DNA of 8,149 nucleotides, taken from assembly GCA_002455175.1 (NCBI GenBank), contig DKKJ01000282.1:13245-21393 (forward strand). Direction: 5' to 3'. Shown in pieces: positions 1-5,465 of this stretch. The DNA is from Opitutaceae bacterium UBA6669. GTDB lineage: Bacteria; Verrucomicrobiota; Verrucomicrobiia; Opitutales; Opitutaceae. The notes beneath the pieces were generated by a model that was not told the origin of the DNA, made no database searches, and worked only from the letters and a program-made list of their open reading frames with translations. The position numbers were made by a program, and so were the translations under genes. Within the stretch, counting starts at the first letter, position 1. Each line of letters begins with the position of its first letter.

Positions 1-1
1 A

Positions 2-1186
2 CCGTCTTGTCACCCGTCGCGTTGCGTGCTCTTCACCGGCAAACACGGTGGTCACGCTCGCATCCGCGCCAACAGCAAGCTGCCCCTCCTGCCCGACGAT
101 CTAACGTTTTCTCAAGTTCTGAAAAAGGCAGGGTATGCCACGGGAGGCGTGGGTAAGTGGGCCTTGGGTCTCGAGGGAAGCACGGGAGCACCGGAGCAAA
201 AGGGAATGGATTCTTTTTTCGGTTACCTCGATCAAACCCACGCCCACACCTATTATCCAGACTACCTCTGGCGAAACGGGAAGCGTGAACCGATTCCCGG
301 AAATACCAACGGGCAGCGAACGGTGTACAGCCATGACCTCTTCGTTAACGAAGCGCTGGACTACATTCGTCGCCATCAGGAACGCCCGTTCTTTTTCTAC
401 GCAGCATTGACGATCCCTCATGCCGAGGTTGCCGTGCCCGATGATTCATTCGAGGAATACCGCGGGAAATGGCCGGAGCCCAAAGCATTTCCGGGCAGCA
501 AAACCTATGCCCCGCAGACGCAGCCGCGCGCGGTACGGGCTGCGATGATCACACGGCTTGATCGTGATATCGGCCGGATTCTCGATCTGCTCGATGAATT
601 GAAGTTGTCGGAAAACACGTTGGTCATCTTCACGAGCGACAATGGCCCTATTACCGCCGGAGGCCAAGATCCCGAATTTTTCGACAGCAACGGTCCCCTG
701 CGTGGGCTCAAATTCTCTCTCTATGAAGGCGGAATCCGTGTGCCCATGATTGCACGATGGAGAGGTCGAATCCCTAGCGAGACCGAATCCACGCTCGTCT
801 CGGACTTTGCAGACATGTTTCCCACGTTTGCCGAATTGGCGGGCGCGGCGCCCTTGGGAGCAGCGGGCGTGGACGGAGTGTCGCTGGTCCCGACGCTGAC
901 CGGGCGGCCGGACCAACAAAAGCGGCGCGACCACTACTATTGGGAGGCAGCGCCACAGCAGGCTGTCAGGCGCGGCGATTGGAAAGCCTATCGTCCAGCA
1001 CCGGACAAGCCCCTGGAACTTTATCACCTCTCCAACGACCTTGGAGAAACCACGAACGTGGCGAAGGCTCACCCAGAGGTCGCCGCATCCTTAGAGCGAC
1101 TCCTGGTGACCGCACGAACGGAGTCTCCCGAATTCCCCCTGCAGGCTAACAAAAGAACCAAAACCAACGACACCGAGAAACCATGA
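2..1186 (+). CDS. Sulfatase (arylsulfatase A-like), 5' end outside window
   Basis: This sulfatase hydrolyses sulfate esters, probably on polysaccharides, in the periplasm or outside the cell. The frame is open to the left edge, so the GTG at 26 is not the true start. The first visible codons encode C-H-P-S-R (codons at 8-22) followed by L-F-T-G. This is the C-x-P-S-R motif whose Cys is oxidised to formylglycine; His at the second position is unusual. Further family marks are G-V-G-K-W (Lys near the active site), I-P-H-A (His codon at 419-421), T-S-D-N-G-P (metal-binding Asp and Asn codons at 638-643) and L-Y-E-G-G-I-R-V-P. The C-terminal part has the usual D-W-K-A-Y and [11 protein letters not shown] elements. 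The signal peptide and first metal-binding Asp pair lie outside the window. The stop overlaps the next sulfatase start as ATGA, suggesting one operon. The substrate cannot be told. Base composition differs from the right-hand part of the window. Confidence 0.93.
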   Translation, partial: PSCHPSRCVLFTGKHGGHARIRANSKLPLLPDDLTFSQVLKKAGYATGGVGKWALGLEGSTGAPEQKGMDSFFGYLDQTHAHTYYPDYLWRNGKREPIPGNTNGQRTVYSHDLFVNEALDYIRRHQERPFFFYAALTIPHAEVAVPDDSFEEYRGKWPEPKAFPGSKTYAPQTQPRAVRAAMITRLDRDIGRILDLLDELKLSENTLVIFTSDNGPITAGGQDPEFFDSNGPLRGLKFSLYEGGIRVPMIARWRGRIPSETESTLVSDFADMFPTFAELAGAAPLGAAGVDGVSLVPTLTGRPDQQKRRDHYYWEAAPQQAVRRGDWKAYRPAPDKPLELYHLSNDLGETTNVAKAHPEVAASLERLLVTARTESPEFPLQANKRTKTNDTEKP

Positions 1187-2094
1187 AATCCTTCCTCGCG
1201 CACGTTTTCGCGCTGTCGCTTCTCTCCCTTGGTCTGGCGGCGGAAAAGCGTCCGAACATCCTCTTTGCCTTCGCTGACGACTGGGGGCGTTACGCGAGCG
1301 CCTACGCCAAACTCGATGGGCCGGGCGGGATTAGCGATGTCGTGCAGACGCCCAACTTCGACCGCATCGCGCGCGAGGGGGTGCTTTTCCGGAGCGCATT
1401 TGTCTCCGCACCTAGTTGCACGCCGTGTCGCAGTGCAATTCTCTCAGGCCAGCATTTCTGGCGAACAGGGCGAGGCGCAATCCTCAGAGGCGCAGTCTGG
1501 GACTACACCAACCCTTCCTATGCCCTGATGCTTGGTGACGCTGGCTACCACCTGGGGGAAACCTACAAAGTTTGGGGACCAGGTACACCGAACGATGCAC
1601 CGTATGGTGCAGGCAAATACGCTTACGAGAAGGCAGGAAATAAGTTCAATCAGTTCTCGCAACACGCCACCACCCTAGTCGGACAAGGACAGCCGATCGA
1701 AGCGGCCAAGCAGATGCTTTATAATGAGGTGCGCAAAAATTTTGACGCCTTTCTGGCCGCGCGCGCGACCGGACAGCCGTTCTGTTACTGGTTTGGTCCG
1801 ACGAATGTGCACCGCAAATGGATCAAAGGTTCAGGCAAGAAGCTTTGGGGTATCGAGCCAGATGCGCTCCGGGGAAAACTCCCTGCCTTTTTACCCGACG
1901 TCCCTGAAATTCGCGAGGACCTCGCCGACTACCTCGGCGTACCGGTCACGACCATCTACGACTGGCGCGTGGACGGAAAAGGCCCCTGCGGCGTGGGGGT
2001 GGGGCGCCACGTGAAGTTCACCCAGCGCGACGTCCAAGCGTGGATCGAGGAGCATCGCGAATCCAGGCCGGGAGCACCGCTGGAAGGCAGGTGA
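1183..2094 (+). CDS. Chimeric ORF: secreted sulfatase N-terminal half joined in frame to an excisionase-like DNA-binding tail
   Basis: Residues 1-20 look like a signal peptide (M-K-S-F-L, then a hydrophobic stretch ending L-A-A). The sulfatase part follows: [11 protein letters not shown] with the metal-binding Asp pair at 32-33, T-P-N-F-D-R, and the formylglycine motif C79-T-P-C-R83. It reads as a normal sulfatase to about residue 245 ([17 protein letters not shown]). From there it becomes a helix-turn-helix excisionase-type sequence ([10 protein letters not shown], then [16 protein letters not shown]). The second half of the sulfatase, with its D-H-G metal site and C-terminal domain, is missing, so this product should not be an active sulfatase. 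The tail belongs with the integrase just downstream, as an xis-int pair. I infer two genes from different organisms joined at 1916-1939, most likely by assembly. ATG at 1183 fits the signal peptide and the ATGA overlap. Confidence 0.85.
   Translation: MKSFLAHVFALSLLSLGLAAEKRPNILFAFADDWGRYASAYAKLDGPGGISDVVQTPNFDRIAREGVLFRSAFVSAPSCTPCRSAILSGQHFWRTGRGAILRGAVWDYTNPSYALMLGDAGYHLGETYKVWGPGTPNDAPYGAGKYAYEKAGNKFNQFSQHATTLVGQGQPIEAAKQMLYNEVRKNFDAFLAARATGQPFCYWFGPTNVHRKWIKGSGKKLWGIEPDALRGKLPAFLPDVPEIREDLADYLGVPVTTIYDWRVDGKGPCGVGVGRHVKFTQRDVQAWIEEHRESRPGAPLEGR
1916..1939 (+). other. Probable chimeric junction between sulfatase and excisionase sequence
   Basis: These bases encode E-D-L-A-D-Y-L-G, which suits the sulfatase family on the left (after D-V-P-E-I-R) and excisionase-type proteins on the right (before V-P-V-T-T-I-Y-D-W). 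Coding style changes here from moderate GC with many A/T-ending codons to strongly GC-ending codons. A short shared word like this is a typical place for a false join in a metagenome assembly. Confidence 0.7.
1921..2094 (+). pseudogene. Excisionase/MerR-type helix-turn-helix fragment (C-terminal part)
   Basis: Read alone, these codons encode [16 protein letters not shown], a helix-turn-helix of the type in actinobacterial excisionases. It is followed by a glycine-rich wing, then [16 protein letters not shown], the usual end of these ~65-75 residue proteins. Such proteins direct the integrase towards excision of an integrated element. The stop lies 6 bases before the integrase ATG, the normal xis-int arrangement. 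The first few residues and the start codon are missing because the frame has been joined to sulfatase sequence. An alternative is a small helix-turn-helix regulator rather than a true Xis. Confidence 0.6.
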
Positions 2095-2100
2095 GCTGAC

Positions 2101-2370
2101 ATGGGACGCCCACGCACTGCCGTTGGCACCTTCGGCGACTTCACGTACTTGCCGGCCGGAAACGGGAAGGTGAAGGCACGCGTGCGTTTCCGCGACGACG
2201 ACGGCCAGCTCCGGCTGGTCCAAGCCACAGGGGACTCGCGCAAGGCTGCCGAACGGGCCCTGAAGTTGAAGCTCTCCCGTAGGGACAACTTCTCCGCGGG
2301 GTCTAGGGACCTGTCCGCTGACAGCACCTTCGCGCGACTGGTTGATGGGGTCTGCTGCACGGATAGGTGA
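2101..2370 (+). pseudogene. Tyrosine-recombinase integrase, N-terminal fragment cut by an IS element
   Basis: The protein starts M-G-R-P-R-T-A-V-G-T-F-G, continues with K-V-K-A-R-V-R-F-R-D-D-D-G-Q and then the A-A-E-R-A-L-K repeat region. This is the arm-type N-terminus common in integrases of actinobacterial prophages and integrative elements. S-T-F-A-R-L-V-D should open the core-binding domain, but native sequence ends near codon 82, where the IS inverted repeat begins. The last residues (V-C-C-T-D-R) and the stop at 2368-2370 come from the IS end. The core-binding domain and the catalytic R-H-R-Y residues are absent, so it cannot recombine DNA. A purine-rich AGGTGA (2089-2094) sits 6 bases before the ATG and overlaps the stop of the excisionase tail, so the pair was probably translationally coupled. 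No remainder of the integrase is visible after the IS at 3631. Confidence 0.75.
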
Positions 2371-2372
2371 CA
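2348..2372 (+). repeat. IS left terminal inverted repeat
   Basis: It starts GGGTCTGCTGCAC and ends GGTGACA, pairing with 3606-3630 in inverted orientation at 22 of 25 positions. Transposase binds and cuts at such ends. Confidence 0.88.
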
Positions 2373-2401
2373 TCTGATCTGTGGCGCCGGGAGGTGTCGC
2401 T

Positions 2402-2407
2402 GGAAGG
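2402..2407 (+). promoter_or_regulatory. Ribosome binding site that decides the orfA start
   Basis: GGAAGG directly abuts the ATG at 2408 but lies 9 bases before the GTG at 2417. The spacing favours GTG 2417, giving a protein that starts P-K-P-Y-P-R-E-F-R, which also fits the family. Confidence 0.5.
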
Positions 2408-2416
2408 ATGTGCACT

Positions 2417-2710
2417 GTGCCGAAGCCTTATCCCAGGGAGTTCCGCGACGATGTCGTGCGGGTTGCTCGGGGCCGTGATCCGAGGACGCCGTTGAAGCAG
2501 ATCGCCGACGATTTCGGGATCGCGGAGTCGTGTCTGCGGAATTGGCTGCGTGCCGCTGATGTCGAGGAGGGCGGCCAGTCGGGCGTGAGCTCCGACCAGG
2601 CCGCCGAGCTGCGTGAGCTGCGGCGGCGCAACCGGCTGCTCGAGCAGGAGAACGAGGTGTTGCGGCGGGCGGCCGCGTATCTGTCGCAGGCGCATCTGCC
2701 GGGAAAATGA
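2417..2710 (+). CDS. IS3-family transposase OrfA
   Basis: OrfA is the DNA-binding subunit that recognises the IS ends. It is also the N-terminal half of the OrfAB fusion transposase made by frameshifting. With the GTG at 2417 it has 97 residues, usual for the family. It starts P-K-P-Y-P-R-E-F-R-D-D-V-V-R-V-A, followed by a helix-turn-helix (T-P-L-K-Q-I-A-D-D-F-G-I-A-E-S-C-L-R-N-W) and a leucine-rich coiled coil (A-A-E-L-R-E-L-R-R-R-N-R-L-L-E-Q-E-N-E-V-L) for multimer formation. It ends in G-K-stop at 2708-2710. The stop overlaps the orfB ATG at 2707 and follows a slippery heptamer. The ATG at 2408 is an alternative start 3 codons upstream, with worse ribosome-binding spacing. OrfA itself looks intact. 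Confidence 0.9.
   Translation: MPKPYPREFRDDVVRVARGRDPRTPLKQIADDFGIAESCLRNWLRAADVEEGGQSGVSSDQAAELRELRRRNRLLEQENEVLRRAAAYLSQAHLPGK
2701..2707 (+). promoter_or_regulatory. Candidate -1 ribosomal frameshift site (G GGA AAA)
   Basis: In the orfA frame the codons are CCG GGA AAA TGA, so bases 2701-2707 form a perfect X-XXY-YYZ heptamer directly before the stop. A -1 slip moves reading into ATG ATG TAC CCG, the orfB frame. IS3-family elements generally make their OrfAB transposase this way. I did not identify a stimulatory hairpin downstream. Confidence 0.65.
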
Positions 2711-2758
2711 TGTACCCGCTCGTCCGCGAGCTGGCCGACGAGGACGCCCCCGATCCGG
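2707..2758 (+). pseudogene. Detached N-terminal codons of orfB, separated by a frameshift
   Basis: From the ATG at 2707 the frame reads M-M-Y-P-L-V-R-E-L-A-D-E-D-A-P, the usual beginning of OrfB in this IS group. The rest of orfB (V-P-V-T-V-T-C-R-V-L-G) lies one frame over. Removing one C from the CCCCC run at 2747-2751 restores a continuous reading A-P-I-R-V-P-V-T-V. Without that change this frame runs to a stop near 2841. The extra C could be a real inactivating mutation or a homopolymer error. Confidence 0.6.
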
Positions 2759-3598
2759 GTGCCCGTGACGGTGACGTGTCGGGTGCTCGGGCTGGCCCGT
2801 CAGCCCTATTACCGGTGGTTGGCGCAGCCGATCACCTCGGCTGAGCTCGAGGAGGCCTACCGGGCCAACGCGTTGCTCGACGCGCACCGCGACGATCCCG
2901 AGTTCGGCTACCGGTTCCTGCTCGACGAGGCCCGCGACGCCGGTGAGGCGATGGCGGAACGGACCGCGTGGCGGATCTGCTCTGAGAACGGCTGGTGGAG
3001 CTCGTTTGGGAAGAAGAAGGCCCGTGGGAAGGGCAAGAGGCCCGGTCCGCCGGTCCACGACGACCTCGTCCGGCGTGCGTTCAGCGCGGATGCGCCGAAC
3101 CGGTTGTGGCTCACCGACATCACCGAGCACCGCACCGGCGAGGGCAAGCTCTACCTGTGCGCGGTCAAGGACGTCTACTCCAACCGGATCGTGGGCTACT
3201 CGATCAGCGACCGGATGAAGTCCAAGATCGCGGTCAGCGCCATCGACTCAGCCGTCGCGCGACGCGGCGAGGTGGCCGGCTGCATCGTTCACTCCGACCG
3301 GAGCAGCCAGTTCCGCAGCCGCAAGGCTCAACGGACGCTGAAGCGACACGCCCTGGTCGGATCGATGGGTCGTGTCGGCGCGGCCGGTGACAACGCAGCC
3401 ATGGAGAGCTTCTTCAGCCTGCTGCAGAAGAACGTCTTGAACCGGCGCTCCTGGGACACCCGCGAGGAGCTGCGCGTCGCGATCGTGACCTGGATCGAAC
3501 GCACCTACCACCGCCGGCGGCGCCAAGGCGCTCTCGGCCGATTGACCCCTGTCGAGTACGAGACCATCATGAACGCACCAGCCGCTCAGGCTGCGTGA
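2759..3598 (+). CDS. IS3-family transposase OrfB (DDE integrase core), main part
   Basis: OrfB is the catalytic half of the transposase, which cuts and joins DNA at the IS ends. The 279 codons contain the HTH_21-like region (about residues 30-85: A-Y-R-A-N-A-L-L-D-A-H-R-D-D-P-E-F-G-Y-R), a basic linker, then the rve catalytic core. The DDE triad is complete: D120 in L-W-L-T-D-I-T, D180 in V-H-S-D-R-S-S-Q and E216 in D-N-A-A-M-E-S-F-F, with the expected 35-residue spacing between D180 and E216. S-D-R-S-S-Q differs from the usual S-D-R-G-S-Q. The C-terminus has the typical Y-H-R-R-R-R-Q-G-A-L-G-R-L-T-P-V-E-Y-E. GTG 2759 is only the first possible start in this frame. The true start is probably ATG 2707, or the OrfAB frameshift, and is cut off by an apparent one-base insertion at 2747-2751. 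As written, the fusion transposase cannot be made. Confidence 0.9.
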   Translation: MPVTVTCRVLGLARQPYYRWLAQPITSAELEEAYRANALLDAHRDDPEFGYRFLLDEARDAGEAMAERTAWRICSENGWWSSFGKKKARGKGKRPGPPVHDDLVRRAFSADAPNRLWLTDITEHRTGEGKLYLCAVKDVYSNRIVGYSISDRMKSKIAVSAIDSAVARRGEVAGCIVHSDRSSQFRSRKAQRTLKRHALVGSMGRVGAAGDNAAMESFFSLLQKNVLNRRSWDTREELRVAIVTWIERTYHRRRRQGALGRLTPVEYETIMNAPAAQAA

Positions 3599-3605
3599 CC
3601 CAACC

Positions 3606-3630
3606 TGTCACCTGATCGTGCAGCAGACCC
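3606..3630 (-). repeat. IS right terminal inverted repeat
   Basis: Its reverse complement begins GGGTCTGCTGCAC and matches the left end at 22 of 25 positions. It begins 8 bases after the orfB stop. Confidence 0.88.
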
Positions 3631-3971
3631 TTGGGCTCGGTTTGATTCGCAAACATGCGCAACTGCGTGCCGATGCGTTCAGGCGAGAAGGTCAGGCATC
3701 TCCGCAGGTCAAGGGTGACTTCGGGACGATGATCGCAGTCGGCCGCAAGGGATCGCGGCCACGCTCAGCCGCTTTGACGTCTTCCCGATGACCCACCACG
3801 TTGAGCATGCCCCGGACGTCCTGAGTTCGGCCTGATGCCACCGCGCCGTGGGGTGCACTGGGTACGCACAAGAACGAGAAACGGCGCCTGACGCTAAAAG
3901 ACGTTGAAAGACGTTCTCGCAGCTCAGACGCCGTTTCAGGCACCTATGCGCAGGTGAGAGAGACCCCGGAA
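3631..3971. other. Stretch without a recognisable gene
   Basis: No open frame here resembles a known protein. A 43-codon frame (from 3633) and an 83-codon minus-strand frame (3943-3692) exist, but neither has a clear ribosome site or domain. The integrase reading does not resume here in any forward frame. The only structure is the inverted repeat at 3878-3937. The stretch may be the decayed right side of the integrated element. Confidence 0.5.
3878..3937. repeat. Imperfect inverted repeat with a tandem 10-base repeat in its loop
   Basis: GAAACGGCGCCTGA (3878-3891) is the reverse complement of TCAGACGCCGTTTC (3924-3937) at 13 of 14 positions. The 32-base loop contains AAAAGACGTT followed directly by GAAAGACGTT. 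It could be a terminator working on both strands, a recombinase or excisionase binding region near an attachment site, or the end of a small element. The sequence alone does not decide. Confidence 0.5.
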
Positions 3972-4208
3972 TCAGATGTCGTAGTAGAGCTCAAACCCGT
4001 TCTCGTTCTCGGCGTCAGGTTCGCTGAGGGATTTCACTACTGCAACGCGATCAGGTCTTCCATGGGTCTGGCTCTCCTCGGTCTGCGCCATCTCGTTGGT
4101 CTCGACCAGTTCGGTGGCGTCGGGGTTAGTCGCCTTCGGCCTGCCTCGGTCTGCGCCGTCTCGATCGCGCCCTCGTGGTGTTCGATCATCGTCGTCAGGA
4201 GCCGCCAA
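3972..4208 (-). CDS. Possible small acidic hypothetical protein
   Basis: I do not recognise this frame. It has 78 codons from a TTG at 4208, or 39 from an ATG at 4091 (M-A-Q-T-E-E-S). No good ribosome site precedes either start. The protein is hydrophilic and rich in Asp and Glu, without membrane segments, and ends E-N-E-N-G-F-E-L-Y-Y-D-I. The last ~12 codons use mostly G/C third bases, as in nearby genes, which slightly favours a real coding end. It lies between the IS debris and the stop of the minus-strand peptidase-like gene. It could equally be a chance open frame. Confidence 0.22.
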   Translation of the reverse strand: MAAPDDDDRTPRGRDRDGADRGRPKATNPDATELVETNEMAQTEESQTHGRPDRVAVVKSLSEPDAENENGFELYYDI

Positions 4209-4354
4209 TGGCCCGCCTCACTTGGTCATCAAAAGGGCATCAGAACCGACGAGCAACCATCCCGAGATGTCCGGAGGGGATCCTAGAACTTCGGTCGTGC
4301 GCTCTCGGCGTCGATCTGGTCCGAGGGCTAAAGGGTCGAATCGGCAGAGCGGAA

Positions 4355-5251
4355 TCAGTAGGTCGTGACGTGGACGTGGTCGTAGTGGTTGGCCGTGACG
4401 GAGCCACGATCTTCCATGTAGCGCCAGCCCTCGCTGGAACGATCCACTGACCAGATTTGCTGCGCGTGGATCACATAGTTCACTCCGAGGTCGGAGAAGT
4501 TGGCCCGCACGAAGTCGGCGACCTCCTGTCCCCGCGCGCCGCTCACCATGATGTCGACGGCGATGCCTTGAGAGTGCTCGCCATCGTCACGGAGGGTGCC
4601 GTAAGTCGTGATCTCCGGGAAGTTGGCGCACACGGCCTGATGCACTGCCGCGATGTTTGGGCTCACCCCGCTGGGCACAGAGGTGCCATTGGTGCACGTG
4701 CCACCCAGGCCCGGTGGGCTGGCGTCGGGCTTCTCGTCCGACAGGTAGCCGGACGTCACCCAGCGTGACTTGCCATCGAGGACGATCTCGATCCGTCCGG
4801 CGGCCGAGCGGCCGGTGACCAGGACCTTCTTGCCGGCGTCGAGCTCGCCGAGTTTCTCGGCGGTCGCCTCCTGTGGGGTCGTCCACAGGTTCAGGGTGGT
4901 GGTGGTCCAGAGCTGGGTGTCGGCCCGGCGGATCGCCTTGGCCGTCGCCTGGACGGTGATCATCTTCTCGATCTCACTCAGGGGCTCGATCCGGCTCCCG
5001 GAGCGGCTTACGACCCGGGCGCGGTCGGAGAGGTCGACGGCGGCACCGAGTGACTGTGAGCCGCTGCTCGTGGTGGTGGAGCTGCTCGAGGCCAGTAGGT
5101 CCTGTGTCTCGGGACTGGCGACGAGGACGCCTGCACCGACGGTAGACAGGGTCGCCACGAGGGCGAGAGGGGCGGCCACGAAAGGTGCCTTCGGGACGCG
5201 GACACGGAACTTGCGGGCATTGGTCTCCCGCTTGTGGCGGTGCTCAGCCAC
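4355..5251 (-). CDS. Membrane-anchored SH3-like protein with M15-type (D-Ala-D-Ala carboxypeptidase-like) C-terminal domain
   Basis: Probably a cell-wall enzyme or wall-binding protein acting outside the membrane on peptidoglycan. The 298 residues begin with a basic cytosolic end (M-A-E-H-R-H-K-R-E), then a single membrane segment or signal anchor (about 22-45), a Ser/Thr-rich linker (54-66), a coiled or linker region (75-110), an SH3-like domain (about 112-172: L-W-T-T-T-T-L-N-L-W-T ... V-T-S-G-Y-L) and a C-terminal domain (about 184-298). The last has H226-S-Q-G-I-A-V-D233 and D-H292-V-H294-V. These resemble the H-x6-D and H-x-H zinc ligands of VanY/M15 peptidases, so a metal site is plausible. 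Cys186 and Cys208 might pair. The start is GTG 5251, with AAAGGA 9 bases upstream. The gene is divergent from fliL. The family is a common actinobacterial hypothetical; catalytic activity is not proven. Confidence 0.82.
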   Translation of the reverse strand: MAEHRHKRETNARKFRVRVPKAPFVAAPLALVATLSTVGAGVLVASPETQDLLASSSSTTTSSGSQSLGAAVDLSDRARVVSRSGSRIEPLSEIEKMITVQATAKAIRRADTQLWTTTTLNLWTTPQEATAEKLGELDAGKKVLVTGRSAAGRIEIVLDGKSRWVTSGYLSDEKPDASPPGLGGTCTNGTSVPSGVSPNIAAVHQAVCANFPEITTYGTLRDDGEHSQGIAVDIMVSGARGQEVADFVRANFSDLGVNYVIHAQQIWSVDRSSEGWRYMEDRGSVTANHYDHVHVTTY

Positions 5252-5265
5252 AGCGCTGAATCCTT

Positions 5266-5271
5266 TGCGGT
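5266..5271 (-). promoter_or_regulatory. Ribosome binding site of the peptidase-like gene
   Basis: On the minus strand the leader reads AAAGGA, then 9 bases, then the GTG start at 5251-5249. This supports GTG as the initiator, since no ATG lies nearby in frame. Confidence 0.5.
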
Positions 5272-5287
5272 TGCCGGCGGGGGTAAA

Positions 5288-5311
5288 CGTCGAGGCTTAC
5301 GGCCCTCGACG
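5288..5311 (-). promoter_or_regulatory. Leader hairpin upstream of the peptidase-like gene
   Basis: On the minus strand CGTCGAGG pairs perfectly with CCTCGACG across an 8-base loop (GCCGTAAG). GGG before and CCC shortly after could lengthen the stem past a short bulge. It lies about 37 bases before the start codon and has no T-run after it, so a leader or riboswitch-type role is likelier than termination. Confidence 0.45.
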
Positions 5312-5339
5312 CCCGAGAGGTGACCGAGTGAAGCATCGA

Positions 5340-5387
5340 CCGAGCTGAGGCGTCAACTATGCCTGGTAGTAGATGCCTCAGGTTCGG
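5340..5387 (-). promoter_or_regulatory. Second stem in the divergent intergenic region
   Basis: CTGAGGC (5345-5351) pairs with GCCTCAG (5375-5381). Beyond a small internal loop, CCGA (5340-5343) pairs with TCGG (5384-5387), giving 11 pairs around a 23-base loop. It may be leader RNA structure of the minus-strand gene or a protein-binding palindrome between the two divergent genes. Confidence 0.4.
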
Positions 5388-5456
5388 CGATTCGAGGCCG
5401 ATTTGACGTGCGTCGTGACCGTCGGGATGACGCATCCCAGAGAGTCTGTTGAAAGC

Positions 5457-5461
5457 AGGAG
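5457..5461 (+). promoter_or_regulatory. Ribosome binding site that decides the fliL start
   Basis: AGGAG lies 4 bases before GTG 5466. The spacing is slightly short but acceptable, and no comparable site precedes the upstream ATG at 5373. Confidence 0.5.
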
Positions 5462-5465
5462 AGAC

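Larger units (their letters stand above)
2348..3630 (+). mobile_element. IS3-family insertion sequence, about 1.28 kb
   Basis: The element is bounded by inverted repeats of 25 bp (2348-2372 and 3606-3630). The outer 13 bases (GGGTCTGCTGCAC) and inner 7 bases (GGTGACA) are identical, with three mismatches between, giving 22 of 25 matches. Between them lie orfA (helix-turn-helix plus coiled coil) and orfB (DDE integrase), the IS3 plan, and the length fits the family. It lies within the integrase gene. I see no convincing 3-4 bp target duplication: ATG precedes the left end and TTG follows the right. The right flank does not continue the integrase. This suggests a deletion next to the IS, recombination between IS copies, or an assembly jump within a repeated element. 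Confidence 0.88.

Noticed and set aside
2303..3130. Minus-strand open frame of 275 codons across the IS
   Set aside because: It crosses the IS end and both transposase genes and has no recognisable domain; a shadow of GC-rich coding DNA.
2344..3634. Target-site duplication around the IS
   Set aside because: Bases before the left end (ATG) and after the right end (TTG) do not match, and shifting the boundary by a base or two does not produce a repeat.
3692..3943. Minus-strand 83-codon frame after the IS
   Set aside because: No ribosome site, no known domain, and it runs through the inverted repeat; coding evidence is too thin.
4321..4355. tRNA-like T-loop (GGGTCGAATC) that might mark a tRNA end or attachment site
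   Set aside because: The T-stem does not pair, and no acceptor stem, anticodon arm or D arm can be drawn around it.
5403..5433. Promoter for fliL with TTGACG at 5403
   Set aside because: No acceptable -10 hexamer stands at 16-18 bases from it; GATGAC is too poor to call.
5373..5465. Longer fliL start at ATG 5373
   Set aside because: The added 31 residues do not look like FliL, no ribosome site precedes that ATG, and it lies in the structured divergent leader. GTG 5466 has AGGAG just upstream.
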